Source of the DNA: Candidatus Gastranaerophilales bacterium
GTDB lineage: Bacteria > Cyanobacteriota > Vampirovibrionia > Gastranaerophilales > Gastranaerophilaceae
Assembly: GCA_017402995.1 (NCBI GenBank)
Contig: JAFQOV010000025.1
Span: 1-64,000, forward strand
Direction: 5' to 3'
Length of the DNA stretch: 64,000 bases
The notes beneath the pieces were generated by a model. The model was not told where the DNA came from. It did not search any database and was given only the letters and a program-made list of their open reading frames with translations. Below are positions 16,642-25,978 of this stretch, one piece after another. Both the position numbers and the translations under genes were made by a program. Position 1 is the stretch's first letter; every line of letters begins with the position of its first letter.

Positions 16642-17934
16642 CTATAAAAAATAAACCGCAACGACTGTCGCTATAATTAGCGCCAGATTGTAGTGCATAA
16701 ACGTTGGGATACATGTATCTTTTATATGATTATGTTGATTATCAACATTCAATCCGCTTGTTGGACCCAAAGTCGTATCAGAAGCAGGAGAACCAGCATC
16801 ACCCAACGCCGCAGAAGCAGCCAAGATGATTATTGTTGCAGGGGTTGAAAACCCAAGTTTTTGACAAATTGGAACAAACAACACTGCTAAAATCGGTATT
16901 GTACCAAAAGAAGAGCCAATTCCAATTGTAATTAAAAGCCCAATTAATAACATCACTAAAACTGCAAGTATGCGTGAATGTTCAATATATGGCAAAACAG
17001 AATTTACAAGACTTTCTATTCCGCCGGATTGTTGTAATACCAAAGCATAACCCGCACAAACAAGCATTACAAAAGCAATATAGCCCATTAGACCAACGCC
17101 TTCATTGATTAATGAATCCATTTTTTTGTGCGAAACTGCGCGAAAACCGAAAATTACCCCCAAGCCAACAAGTGCGCCAAGCGGCAAGGAGCCACTAATT
17201 AATTGAATAATTAATGTGACAATAGCACCCAAAAGAGTGATTAGATGTTTTTTTTCAAATTTTAAAGTTTCTCCTTCTTTAAAAGTTAAAATATCATTAT
17301 ATTCTCTTGGTTTTCGATAAGTTACAAATAGTGCAAACAAAAAAGCTAAAAACATTGCAAAACCTAATATCCAGCTATAATGCCAGATGTCTGTTTTTGC
17401 AACCGAAATGCCGTTTTGCGTCATGTTATCTGCAATTAAGTCTTGAAAAATCAAACCAAAACCCAAAGGCAATGCGATATATGGAGCTTTTAAGCCAAAC
17501 GCTAAAGCGCAGGCGATTATTCTTCTGTCTAGTTTTAATTTGTTAATTAATGGAATTAATGGCGGAATTAAAATCGGAATAAAAGCAATATGCACAGGAA
17601 TTAAATTTTGCGACATTATTGAAATAACGACCAAAATTCCAATTAAAATATATTTGTTATTTTTAATTAAATTTGAAATTTTAAGCGCCATAATTTTTGC
17701 TAAGCCCGTGTGTGTCATAGCAGCAGCCAATGTTCCAAGCAAAATATAGCTCAAAGCAGTTTCAGAATTTTGACCCATGCCAGAAATAAACAAATCCATG
17801 ATTTTTGAAATAGGCATCTTAGCCAAAAATCCAGCGACAATCGAGCTTATCATCAACGCAAATAATACGTTTATTTTAAATAAACATAATGCACATAAAA
17901 CTATGACTGAGATTACTATCGGATTTAATTCCAT
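16642..17934 (-). CDS. Na+/H+ antiporter family membrane protein, YuiF/NhaC-like (430 aa)
   Basis: Eleven to twelve predicted membrane helices. The segments SQNLIPVHIAFIPILIPPLIPL, LKAPYIALPLGFG and ASAALGDAGSPASDTTLGPTSGLN are typical of the YuiF branch of the ion-transporter superfamily that includes NhaC and amino-acid exporters. A sodium or amino-acid antiport role is likely, but the substrate cannot be read from sequence. An extended -10 element (TG-T-TAGCAT) lies exactly 6 nt before the ATG, so the mRNA is probably leaderless. Confidence 0.83.
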   Translation of the reverse strand: MELNPIVISVIVLCALCLFKINVLFALMISSIVAGFLAKMPISKIMDLFISGMGQNSETALSYILLGTLAAAMTHTGLAKIMALKISNLIKNNKYILIGILVVISIMSQNLIPVHIAFIPILIPPLIPLINKLKLDRRIIACALAFGLKAPYIALPLGFGLIFQDLIADNMTQNGISVAKTDIWHYSWILGFAMFLAFLFALFVTYRKPREYNDILTFKEGETLKFEKKHLITLLGAIVTLIIQLISGSLPLGALVGLGVIFGFRAVSHKKMDSLINEGVGLMGYIAFVMLVCAGYALVLQQSGGIESLVNSVLPYIEHSRILAVLVMLLIGLLITIGIGSSFGTIPILAVLFVPICQKLGFSTPATIIILAASAALGDAGSPASDTTLGPTSGLNVDNQHNHIKDTCIPTFMHYNLALIIATVVAVYFL

Positions 17935-17940
17935 ATCAAA

Positions 17941-17949
17941 ATGCTAACA
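17941..17949 (-). promoter_or_regulatory. Extended -10 promoter of the antiporter gene, leaderless arrangement
   Basis: TG-T-TAGCAT on the minus strand is followed by six nucleotides and the ATG at 17934. No Shine-Dalgarno sequence is present. Confidence 0.5.
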
Positions 17950-17954
17950 TAAAA

Positions 17955-19400
17955 TTAAATTTTATAAACTTTATATGCAAAGAATTTAATACCATTTCCG
18001 TTTACGATTTCTTTTATGAGATATTTTGCTTTTTGTGTTTTAAAAATGTAATCATTTTGAGATTTAGCTAATTGCATATTTTTAAAAGGACGATTTATCA
18101 TGTCGTCACCTGTAATGATAATGCCATTTTTATCCATATTTTCATAAAATTCATCAAAATCGATTAATTCTTTTTGCGCTACAAAAATATCTCTCATTGA
18201 AGGAAAAGCTAATCTATTTCTATTGTGCATATCATATATTTTTATATTTTCTTTTATTAAATATCTGCTTGCTCCAGGGTGGATATCTGACCACCATTCA
18301 ATCTGATATAATTTTGAATTTTTTAATTCAGGATTGTTTAAAATTATTTGACTAATTTGCTTTGCTTCTGATTTAAAAACAAGCTCAATTTTGCCATCTT
18401 CAAAAATCGAATATGGAATCATTAACATAAATAATATTGAAGGAAAAAGAAATTTTAATAATTTATCTTTTTTAAAATATTTTTTAAATAACCAAAACAA
18501 CGCAATAAAATAAATTAAATATGTATAATAGTTCCAAAAATGACCACTATAATATGTTGCAAAAATATAGGTTATTGTTAAATATGTTGGCAAAATAAAA
18601 AACAGTTCCTTTTTGCAATTTTTAAATAAGTAAAATAATAAATAATAAAACGCAATTGCACAAAGTATTCGAAAAACCAAAGCAAATGGCTGGTTTGCAA
18701 TTGGAGCAAGATATAAAAATAAAAGATTAAAGAAATAGCTGCTATCACCCTTGTCTGATGTTTGCAAACTTAAAAACTGTGACAAAATTAAAATTGAACA
18801 CAAGAAAAAAATTAAAAAAACAATCAGTAGTTTTTTCTTTGAAAAAAGTTTTTTTCTATATCTTAAAATAAGCTCATATACATATGTCAAACCAAGATAA
18901 AAACACCCAACCAACATCATTGTATTGCAATTAGCGCAAATACAAAGAATGCTAGAGAAAAGATAGGGTCTTTTAAAGCGTTTTGGATAAATTGAACATA
19001 ATAAAAAGAAGAAAAATAACCCAATACAATAACATCTTGCAAATATTGCATAATACAATAAAAATGGGGTTGAAAAGGTTATGCAAGTTTTTGCAAATGT
19101 TGAAAAAGGCGCTTTTTTCCACAAAACATACAATGCGCCCATACAAAACGCCCAGTTAACAAAAATCATTGAATATGGGAACAAATTTAGCGCACAAAAG
19201 GGCTTTAAAATGTAATACCAAAGAAAAGTATGCCCTTCAATTCTTGTAATTTGAAAAATTTCACCAAAAGATAAACAAGCAATATCATACGCATGTGTTT
19301 CATCACAAAATGGTTGCTTTAAAAATAGAGCATAGATTAATGTTATTACGCCAAAAATAATTAGTGCATATTTTTCAAAATATCTATTTAATAATTTCAT
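17955..19400 (-). CDS. GT-C type membrane glycosyltransferase-like protein (481 aa)
   Basis: Nine or more membrane helices with a soluble C-terminal region from about residue 340. The first extracytoplasmic loop carries Asp-Glu (PFCDETHAYDIACLSF) and then EGHTFLWYYILKP. This is the D-E plus H-x-x-x-W pattern of the GT39/PMT/ArnT-like GT-C fold that uses polyprenyl-phosphate sugars. The sugar and acceptor are unknown. The gene overlaps rdgB by 17 bp, and uppS, which makes the polyprenyl carrier, is in the same operon; that context fits the assignment. Confidence 0.72.
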   Translation of the reverse strand: MKLLNRYFEKYALIIFGVITLIYALFLKQPFCDETHAYDIACLSFGEIFQITRIEGHTFLWYYILKPFCALNLFPYSMIFVNWAFCMGALYVLWKKAPFSTFAKTCITFSTPFLLYYAIFARCYCIGLFFFFLLCSIYPKRFKRPYLFSSILCICANCNTMMLVGCFYLGLTYVYELILRYRKKLFSKKKLLIVFLIFFLCSILILSQFLSLQTSDKGDSSYFFNLLFLYLAPIANQPFALVFRILCAIAFYYLLFYLFKNCKKELFFILPTYLTITYIFATYYSGHFWNYYTYLIYFIALFWLFKKYFKKDKLLKFLFPSILFMLMIPYSIFEDGKIELVFKSEAKQISQIILNNPELKNSKLYQIEWWSDIHPGASRYLIKENIKIYDMHNRNRLAFPSMRDIFVAQKELIDFDEFYENMDKNGIIITGDDMINRPFKNMQLAKSQNDYIFKTQKAKYLIKEIVNGNGIKFFAYKVYKI

Positions 19401-19965
19401 CTTTCAACCATTTCAAAACAACGTTTAAAGATTTTGCTCTGTGTGAAACTTGTGCCTTTCTTTGCGCAGACAATTCTGCCATGCCCATTTTTTCGCTTTC
19501 TACAAAAAATATTGGGTCATATCCAAAGCCACCTTCGCCTTTTTGCTCTGTCATAATTTCGCCATGACAAAACTGTTGCGTTTTAAAAACAACTTCTTGT
19601 TTTTTGTTGCAAATAACCATTGCGCAAGTAAAATGAGCTTTTCTATTTTCAATTCCTTGCATGTTTTTTAATAGTTTTTCAATTCGTTCAGGAGCACTTG
19701 GTGCATAACGAGCGCTATAAATTCCAGGCTCGCCACCCAAACTATCTACACAAAGCCCAGAGTCATCTGCAAGATATAAATCTGTTTCGCCCAACAAACT
19801 TGCACATTTTGCTTTACATATAGCATTATCTATAAAGTTATCGCCATCTTCGATTGGGTCAAAATCACCTTTTGGCAAGACAAATTCGATATCATATTCT
19901 TTTGCAATCAAATTAATTTCTTCAACTTTGTGTTTGTTTCCAGTCGCCAATGTAATTTGATACAT
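19384..19965 (-). CDS. rdgB: XTP/dITP diphosphatase, RdgB/HAM1 family (193 aa)
   Basis: Removes non-canonical purine nucleoside triphosphates. I use the ATG at 19965, which overlaps the uppS stop as TAATG and starts MYQITLATGNKHKVEEI; an ATG four codons upstream is possible. Motifs: TGNKHKVEE, FIDNAICKAKCAS, LADDSGLCVDSLGGEPGIYSAR, and FGYDPIFF. All catalytic residues are present. Translationally coupled to uppS. Confidence 0.95.
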   Translation of the reverse strand: MYQITLATGNKHKVEEINLIAKEYDIEFVLPKGDFDPIEDGDNFIDNAICKAKCASLLGETDLYLADDSGLCVDSLGGEPGIYSARYAPSAPERIEKLLKNMQGIENRKAHFTCAMVICNKKQEVVFKTQQFCHGEIMTEQKGEGGFGYDPIFFVESEKMGMAELSAQRKAQVSHRAKSLNVVLKWLKDEIIK

Positions 19966-20690
19966 TATTTTCCCCATCTTCTTTGTCTTTGAGCAAATTC
20001 TTTAACCGCAAGCGCAAGCGCGTCTTTGTCAAATTCTGGCCAAAAAATATCAGTAAAATATATTTCACTATATGCAATTTGCCAAAGTAAATAGTTGCTG
20101 ATTCTTTTTTCGCCAGATGTGCGAATTAACAAATCTGGATCAGGCATGTTTGAAGTATATAAGTATTTTGAAATCAAATCAGAAGTAATTTCTTCTTCCC
20201 CAACGCCATCTTTAATAATATTTTTAACAGCGTTAATCACTTCATCTCTTGAACCATAATTTATTGCAACGGTTAAAACAACGCCTGTATTATTTTTTGT
20301 TTTTTCTTTTGATTTTTCAATAATTTGTTGAAGATTAGGGTTTAATTTACTCATATCTCCAATGAAGTTCATTTTGACATTATTTTCATTTAATTCGTCA
20401 AGCTCTGCAACCAAAGTTGACGCTAACAAATCCATTAAAAAATCGACTTCTTCTTTTTTTCTGTTCCAATTTTCAGTCGAAAAAGCATATAAAGTTAAAT
20501 ATTTAATTCCAAAATCATCACATGCTCTTGTTGTTTTTTTAAGCGCTTCAACCCCTTTTTTGTGCCCCATCATTGTAGGCAAAAGGTGCTTTTTTGCCCA
20601 ACGGCGATTGCCGTCCATAATTATTGCAACATGTTTTAAATCGGTTGTTTTAACCGCCTCTATAATATCTTTTTCAAAAATCTTTTCCAT
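19965..20690 (-). CDS. uppS: Undecaprenyl diphosphate synthase (241 aa)
   Basis: Cis-prenyltransferase that makes the C55 lipid carrier for peptidoglycan and other glycans. The active-site string IIMDGNRRWAK near residue 23, GHKKGVEALKK, TLYAFSTENWNR, and the C-terminal PDPDLLIRTSGEKRISNYLLWQ are all conserved. No ribosome binding site; TAAAAT lies 6 nt before the ATG. The uppP gene for carrier recycling is at 31.6-32.4 kb. Confidence 0.96.
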   Translation of the reverse strand: MEKIFEKDIIEAVKTTDLKHVAIIMDGNRRWAKKHLLPTMMGHKKGVEALKKTTRACDDFGIKYLTLYAFSTENWNRKKEEVDFLMDLLASTLVAELDELNENNVKMNFIGDMSKLNPNLQQIIEKSKEKTKNNTGVVLTVAINYGSRDEVINAVKNIIKDGVGEEEITSDLISKYLYTSNMPDPDLLIRTSGEKRISNYLLWQIAYSEIYFTDIFWPEFDKDALALAVKEFAQRQRRWGK

Positions 20691-20696
20691 AGTTTT

Positions 20697-20726
20697 ATTT
20701 TAACTTAAAAAATATTTTCTGCGCAA
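20697..20726 (-). promoter_or_regulatory. Promoter of uppS, leaderless arrangement
   Basis: TAAAAT (20697-20702) is 6 nt before the uppS ATG, with a weak -35 box TTGCGC (20721-20726) after an 18-bp spacer. Confidence 0.5.
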
Positions 20727-20751
20727 ACTTATTCACGTTTAAGCCAAAATA

Positions 20752-20760
20752 TGCTAAGAT
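20752..20760 (+). promoter_or_regulatory. Extended -10 promoter of the PadR-like gene, leaderless arrangement
   Basis: TG-C-TAAGAT ends at 20760 and the ATG is at 20767, again a 6-nt gap with no ribosome binding site. Confidence 0.5.
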
Positions 20761-20766
20761 TTAGCT

Positions 20767-21258
20767 ATGATTGAAATAGCAATTTTATACGTTTTAAATA
20801 AACATGACGCAACGATTTATCGCCTTGGAAAAATTATTGAAGAATATTTCTTTGCATATTTAAAAACAAGCACAGGAACAATTAACCCCGCTCTAAAACG
20901 CTTGGCAGATTTGGGTTGTGTTGAATATTTTGAAAAAATGTCTGATGGTGGAATGTTATCTAAAACATATCAAATTACAAAAACAGGAAAACTTCATCTT
21001 GTAGATTTATTATTGTCTTTTGAATCTAAAAACCCTTATCACATTGTAAATGACGCTAAAATTGCACTTTGTGCAACAGATGTTTTAAGCATTAATGAAC
21101 TTGTTGAATTTAAAGAAAACTTGCTAAATCATCTACAATTGCACAAAATTAAACTTGAAAATGGCTTAAAAAATGAATATATAAATATTACCGAAATACA
21201 GAAAAAAACAGTCGAAATCACAATAGAAGAAATAGAAAAACTAATTAAACTTTTATAA
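20767..21258 (+). CDS. PadR-family transcriptional regulator (163 aa)
   Basis: An N-terminal winged helix (about 1-80; AILYVLNKHDATIYRLGKII ... STGTINPALKRLADLGCVEYF ... YQITKTGKLHL) matches PadR proteins. A C-terminal helical dimerisation arm follows (about 95-163). PadR proteins usually repress neighbouring genes in response to a small molecule. The next gene starts 3 bp downstream, so the two are an operon. Confidence 0.82.
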   Translation: MIEIAILYVLNKHDATIYRLGKIIEEYFFAYLKTSTGTINPALKRLADLGCVEYFEKMSDGGMLSKTYQITKTGKLHLVDLLLSFESKNPYHIVNDAKIALCATDVLSINELVEFKENLLNHLQLHKIKLENGLKNEYINITEIQKKTVEITIEEIEKLIKLL

Positions 21259-21260
21259 TT

Positions 21261-22571
21261 ATGGCAAAATTTTTAATGCAAGTCGAAGATATTATCCCTA
21301 ATTCAATTGCTGATGAAATCGGCATTTTAAAAGGTGATAAGATTTTATCTGTTAACAAACAACAACCAAAAGATATTATTGAATATAGTTTTTTAATCAA
21401 TGACGAAGAAATTGAGCTTTTAATTGAACATGAAAATAATGAATTAGAAGAAATTGAAATCGAAAAAGATTTTGATGAAGACCTTGGAATTGTCTTTACA
21501 TCAGCTGTTTTTGATGGCGTTAAAAGATGTCAAAATCATTGCATTTTTTGTTTTGTTGACCAACAACCTGATGGCTTAAGAGACAGTCTGTATGTCAAAG
21601 ATGACGATTGGAGATTATCTTATATTCAAGGAACTTATGTCACTTTGACAAATTTTAAAGAAGACGATTGGGAAAGAATTGAAAAATATCATATTTCACC
21701 GCTTTTTATATCTGTTCACACAACAAACCCAAAATTGCGCGTGGAAATGACCAAAAATCCACATGCTAGTGAAATTTTAAACCAATTAAAGCGATTGAAA
21801 AAAATTGGCACAAAAATCCATGCGCAAATTGTTTTGTGCCCAAATTATAATGATGGCGAAGAATTAAAAAGAACCTTAAACGACCTAAAGACAGTGAAAT
21901 CTGCTCTTAAATCAGTTGCGATTGTGCCTTTGGGTATTTCAAAATTTAGAAAAGAAAAATTCAAAAAAGTTGATAAAAAAATTGCTCTTGAAACAATTAA
22001 AATTGTAGACGAATTTAATTCATCTATCAAAAAACAAATCGCTATGGTTTCAGACGAATTTTATCTTTTAGCAGGTTTAGATGTGCCAGAAAAGAAATAT
22101 TACGGGGATTTTTTGCAAATCGAAGATGGCGTTGGCGCAATAAGATTAATGAAAGATAGCTTTAAAAAATGTCTTAAAAAAACAAAGAAAAAACTAAAAA
22201 ACAAGGCTAAAATCACGATTGTGACAGCAAGTAGTCCTTATAAAATGTTTAGGGAATTTCAAAAAGAAATTAATATTGAAAACTTAAAATTTGAAGTTAT
22301 AGAAGTTAAAAACAAATTTTTTGGCGAAGATATCAACGTTGCAGGGCTGATTGTTGGCTCAGATATAATTGAAACAATTAAAAATAGGAAAATAGATAAT
22401 CTTTTAATACCTTCTGTTATGCTTAAAAAAATCGGCGAAACCTATGAAGAAACATTTTTAGACGGCTCAACAGTTGATGATATAAGGGCATTAGACAAAA
22501 ATATCAAAGTTCATATTCAACAAGACTGTTATAGCTTTGAAGAAATTACAAAACTTATTAATAATCTTTAA
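21261..22571 (+). CDS. PDZ-radical SAM-DUF512 protein (436 aa)
   Basis: Domain order: a short PDZ-like segment (about 1-70; NSIADEIGILKGDKILSVNKQQPKD), a radical SAM cluster motif C90-x3-C94-x2-C97 (CQNHCIFCF), and a C-terminal DUF512 region with the DDIRALDKN signature-like strand. Family members are widespread in Firmicutes and Cyanobacteria and often sit beside the GTPase gene der. Their reaction is unknown. Iron-sulfur dependent chemistry is expected. It is operonic with the PadR-like gene. Confidence 0.88.
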   Translation: MAKFLMQVEDIIPNSIADEIGILKGDKILSVNKQQPKDIIEYSFLINDEEIELLIEHENNELEEIEIEKDFDEDLGIVFTSAVFDGVKRCQNHCIFCFVDQQPDGLRDSLYVKDDDWRLSYIQGTYVTLTNFKEDDWERIEKYHISPLFISVHTTNPKLRVEMTKNPHASEILNQLKRLKKIGTKIHAQIVLCPNYNDGEELKRTLNDLKTVKSALKSVAIVPLGISKFRKEKFKKVDKKIALETIKIVDEFNSSIKKQIAMVSDEFYLLAGLDVPEKKYYGDFLQIEDGVGAIRLMKDSFKKCLKKTKKKLKNKAKITIVTASSPYKMFREFQKEINIENLKFEVIEVKNKFFGEDINVAGLIVGSDIIETIKNRKIDNLLIPSVMLKKIGETYEETFLDGSTVDDIRALDKNIKVHIQQDCYSFEEITKLINNL

Positions 22572-22573
22572 TT

Positions 22574-24520
22574 TTGGCAATTTTTTACCTTAAAATGTTT
22601 TATTATAGTATGGATAAAATTTCTTTTAAAAATAACGTTATTCCAAACCAAACAACACAGACTCCTGAAATTCAACAAAGAATGCAATCTCAGGAGAATT
22701 TTGGTGCTATTGATAAGGAAAAATTAAAACAAGATACAGTTGAACTTGCAAATAAAACAAAAGAAGGCGCAAAAGAAAATTTTGTATTCAGAATTATGCG
22801 CAAAATGGGTTCTGAAGACCCTAAAAAAACTCTAAAATCTATCATCTTGACCCTTGGAACCGTTGTTGGTCTTGCGGTTTTGGGCAACAAAATGTCTAAT
22901 AAAACTGCCTCTTGGGGTTTAAAAGTAGATGAAGTTGTTGGCAATTCAAATTGGTATAAAAAATTATCCAGTGGTTTAAGTGGCGCAAAAAATAAAATCA
23001 CAGGCTTTTTTAAGAAATCAAAAACAGTATCAGACGTTGCAAACACATTAACAAATGAAGCAACAAAAGCAAAACCAAAAGCTGACATGTGTCGTGGTTA
23101 TGGTCGTGGCTTTGTTTCAATCTTTTCTTTAACCCCTGTTGATATTTTGAAAAAAGGCTTTAAAGACACAGACAGTGCAGAAAAAGCTCTTAAAAAAATT
23201 GTAGGTGACGACAAGGCAAAAACTTTTGCTGCTCAGCTTTTTGCAACAGAAAAAGGTAAAGGAATTGCAGACAATAGAAAATTCTGTTTAGAATTATCAA
23301 ATGCAATTAGAGAAAAGTTTGGTTGCGTTAATGACAATAAAAAATTCTTAGATATTTTAAAAGAAATGCAAACAGGCAAAATTGGTGATGTTGATGTTTC
23401 TGAATTTAAAGATGTCATAATGAAGGAAAAAGGCTTCATGGGCGCAATTGGCTCTTGGTGGCCTGTTAATATAATTGAAAAAGTCGGTAAAATATTTAAA
23501 AAAGACTTCAAATTTTGCAGAGGAAACCTTGGCGATTCCTTGGTGAAATATAACGCAGTTAATGGCACATTAGCTAAAACTGGCTTAGGAAAATTAACTC
23601 AAAAAATGATTACTGTGCCAACAGAATCAATTTCAAACTTTGTAAACGATAAATCTGGCTTAGGCGTATTTTTATGTTCTTCAATTATTGCAATGTATAA
23701 CAGCATGCAAGATGCACCAAAAGGCAAAAAAGCAGGCGTTGTAGCAGATGATTTTGTTGGAACAATCGGCTCAATTGCAATTGCAACACCATTAGCTTTT
23801 AAAACCACATATGGACTTGCATCTTTAGCAAATCTTGAAGGAAAAACTTTTGGCTCGAAAATCTTAAAAGGAATCGGCAAATTCTTTAATATGGGCTTAA
23901 AAGATGGTGCCGGAAAACTTGCAAGATTTGGCGGTGGCGCATTAAGATTTGGTTTAATTATGTTCGTTTTCTCATCAATGTTTAGAAAACCAATTGATAA
24001 AATTGTTCATAAAATCTTTGGAAAACCATATAACAAAGCGGAAGAAGAACAAAAGAAAGCTCAAGAAGAGCAAATGAACCAAATTATTCCAGAGCTTGGA
24101 GTTTCGCAAGCGCAATTAATGGAAAAAATTCAAAAAAATCCTGCTGCAATTGAACGCTTGCAATCTGACCCGCAATTATTAGCAAAAGCTCAACAAAATC
24201 CAAAAATTATTATTGATTTACTAGATGGAACATATAACGAAAATGCTCAAACTACACCTGTTGTTAGCCCAACAACTCCAAAAGCTCCACAATTGAGCCC
24301 AGCGAATAGAGCATTATTAAACGGCACATCAACGATTAATAAAACTCCATCTCCAACAAATAATCAACCTCAACAAAAAATTCAAGACACTGTAACATAT
24401 ATCCCTTCAAGCGATTTTATTGCAAAAGATGAATATATGTCCACAGAGCAAAGCAATGAAATTAATTCTGCTTTAGCAAGAGCAGACAAAGTTTTAGCAC
24501 AAGCCGAAAGATTTATTTAG
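22574..24520 (+). CDS. Large hypothetical membrane protein with N-terminal ISF-type motif
   Basis: Two starts are possible: TTG at 22574 giving a hydrophobic 12-residue prefix (MAIFYLKMFYYS), or ATG at 22610 giving MDKISFKNNVIPNQ. A TAATCT hexamer lies 6 nt before the TTG. The prefix resembles that of the nucleotidase at 30041. Membrane helices are predicted near residues 68-90, 370-385, 400-430 and 455-480 (numbered from the TTG). The last 150 residues are Gln/Pro/Thr-rich and probably disordered. I do not recognise the family. The convergent tolC-like gene ends 2 bp downstream. Confidence 0.75.
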   Translation: MAIFYLKMFYYSMDKISFKNNVIPNQTTQTPEIQQRMQSQENFGAIDKEKLKQDTVELANKTKEGAKENFVFRIMRKMGSEDPKKTLKSIILTLGTVVGLAVLGNKMSNKTASWGLKVDEVVGNSNWYKKLSSGLSGAKNKITGFFKKSKTVSDVANTLTNEATKAKPKADMCRGYGRGFVSIFSLTPVDILKKGFKDTDSAEKALKKIVGDDKAKTFAAQLFATEKGKGIADNRKFCLELSNAIREKFGCVNDNKKFLDILKEMQTGKIGDVDVSEFKDVIMKEKGFMGAIGSWWPVNIIEKVGKIFKKDFKFCRGNLGDSLVKYNAVNGTLAKTGLGKLTQKMITVPTESISNFVNDKSGLGVFLCSSIIAMYNSMQDAPKGKKAGVVADDFVGTIGSIAIATPLAFKTTYGLASLANLEGKTFGSKILKGIGKFFNMGLKDGAGKLARFGGGALRFGLIMFVFSSMFRKPIDKIVHKIFGKPYNKAEEEQKKAQEEQMNQIIPELGVSQAQLMEKIQKNPAAIERLQSDPQLLAKAQQNPKIIIDLLDGTYNENAQTTPVVSPTTPKAPQLSPANRALLNGTSTINKTPSPTNNQPQQKIQDTVTYIPSSDFIAKDEYMSTEQSNEINSALARADKVLAQAERFI

Positions 24521-24521
24521 C

Positions 24522-25880
24522 CTAAATTTTTGCGCCTGTTGCTTTGTATAGACCAATTTTGTCAACAAAACAATCCATCTTTGATTGGACCAAAAGTTTT
24601 TGCGTATAAACTAAAGACTCTTTTTGTTGTAACAAATCAAGCTTTGAAATTACCCCTTGAGCATATTTCAATTCAGAATATGAATAGTCTTTTTCTTGCA
24701 AATCAAGAGCTTTTTGATTGTTTAAAAGCTTTTCACTGTCAGATTTCAAATTATATAATGAATCGTTGACTTCTTGTGTTGCAACTAAATTTGTTTTTTG
24801 ATATTGCTCTAAAAGTTGAGAATATACGTTTTTGTTCATTTTCAAATTTGCAACTCTAGCAAAGCCAGTGAAAATAGGCAACATTGCATTTGCACCCAAC
24901 AAACCAAGTGCATTTTCAAAACTCATTGAACTAGCGCTAGATGTTGAAACAAAAGTCAAAAGTCCCAAAATATCAATTGTTGGCAAAAATTCTTTTTTTG
25001 CAACGCGAGTATCTAAACCTTTTGCTTCTAATTGTTTTTCCATTGCCTTGTAATCAGGTCTGTTTACAATAATTTCAGAAGAAATTGACTCTGGAATTGA
25101 AATATTTGTTTTTATATCATCAAATGCAATTCTTTTATATTCATTAATATTATTTGGGCTATCGCCAATCAAAACAGCCAATGTTGTCAAAGCTGTTTGT
25201 CTTGCTTTTTCGTAATCTAAAAGCTCATTTTGAGATAAAACATATGCTTTTTCAGCTAAAATCAAATCAGAAGTAGATGCAATTCCTTCTTCGTTTGATA
25301 TTTTCATCATAGAGTAAATATTTTCTCTATCTTTTACTAATTCTTTTTGAATTTCAATTACTTTATCTAGTTTTACAAGGTTATAATATATTGTTCCAAC
25401 CATTGAAACAATTGAAATATTAGCACTTTGAGCGTCATATTTTGTTGCTTCTAGTGCTTTTTTTGCAGATTTTGTTTTATCCCAATTTTTACCAAACAAA
25501 TCAAGTTCATATGAAGCCATTATTGGAAGGGCAAAAGAGCCCATTGTTTTTGTTTCGCCTGGCAATTTCCCTAGAACAGGACTAGCCCCAACAGAAACTT
25601 GTGGCAATTGTTTTGAGCGAACAGCTGTAACGTTAATTTTTGCTTGTTCAATTTTTAAAGCCGCCGTTTTAATATCGTGGTTATTTTGAATAGCTTTTTC
25701 AATATATTCATTTAAATATTCATCATCAAACTGCTTCCACCACTCAAGGTTAATATATTCTGTAATTTGTGTTTGAACAGTTTCTTGATTTTTGTTTTTA
25801 TCTAAAATCGCACATGCTGGATTTACTATAAAACCAAATGCGAAAATTGCTAATAAGCTAGTTGCTAGTTGTTTTTTCAT
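24522..25880 (-). CDS. TolC/NodT-like outer membrane efflux protein (452 aa)
   Basis: A signal sequence ends near VNPAC at about residue 23, which could be a lipobox as in NodT-type lipoproteins. Two outer-membrane efflux repeats follow, each with the long periplasmic helices (IEKAIQNNHDIKTAALKIEQAKINV and its counterpart). The motif FELDLFGK-like string appears as YELDLFGKNWDKTKSA. Forms a trimeric channel for efflux. It is divergent from marR-emrA-emrB with a palindromic operator between them, so it is the likely outer-membrane partner of that pump. Confidence 0.92.
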   Translation of the reverse strand: MKKQLATSLLAIFAFGFIVNPACAILDKNKNQETVQTQITEYINLEWWKQFDDEYLNEYIEKAIQNNHDIKTAALKIEQAKINVTAVRSKQLPQVSVGASPVLGKLPGETKTMGSFALPIMASYELDLFGKNWDKTKSAKKALEATKYDAQSANISIVSMVGTIYYNLVKLDKVIEIQKELVKDRENIYSMMKISNEEGIASTSDLILAEKAYVLSQNELLDYEKARQTALTTLAVLIGDSPNNINEYKRIAFDDIKTNISIPESISSEIIVNRPDYKAMEKQLEAKGLDTRVAKKEFLPTIDILGLLTFVSTSSASSMSFENALGLLGANAMLPIFTGFARVANLKMNKNVYSQLLEQYQKTNLVATQEVNDSLYNLKSDSEKLLNNQKALDLQEKDYSYSELKYAQGVISKLDLLQQKESLVYTQKLLVQSKMDCFVDKIGLYKATGAKI

Positions 25881-25932
25881 ATCTTCCCCAAAAATAATAT
25901 TGCATTTTTAATAATAAAATGTTAGCATATTA

Positions 25933-25950
25933 ATGTTGCATTTGCAACAT
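25933..25950. promoter_or_regulatory. Perfect palindrome, putative MarR operator
   Basis: ATGTTGCA-TT-TGCAACAT is an 8+2+8 perfect inverted repeat in the gap between tolC-like and marR genes. MarR proteins bind such sites as dimers. It overlaps a -35-like TTGCAA (25942-25947) that has an 18-bp spacer to TAACTT (25966-25971). A further CAACAT half-site follows at 25961-25966. Confidence 0.7.
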
Positions 25951-25978
25951 GTAATTTATACAACATAACTTGGGGATT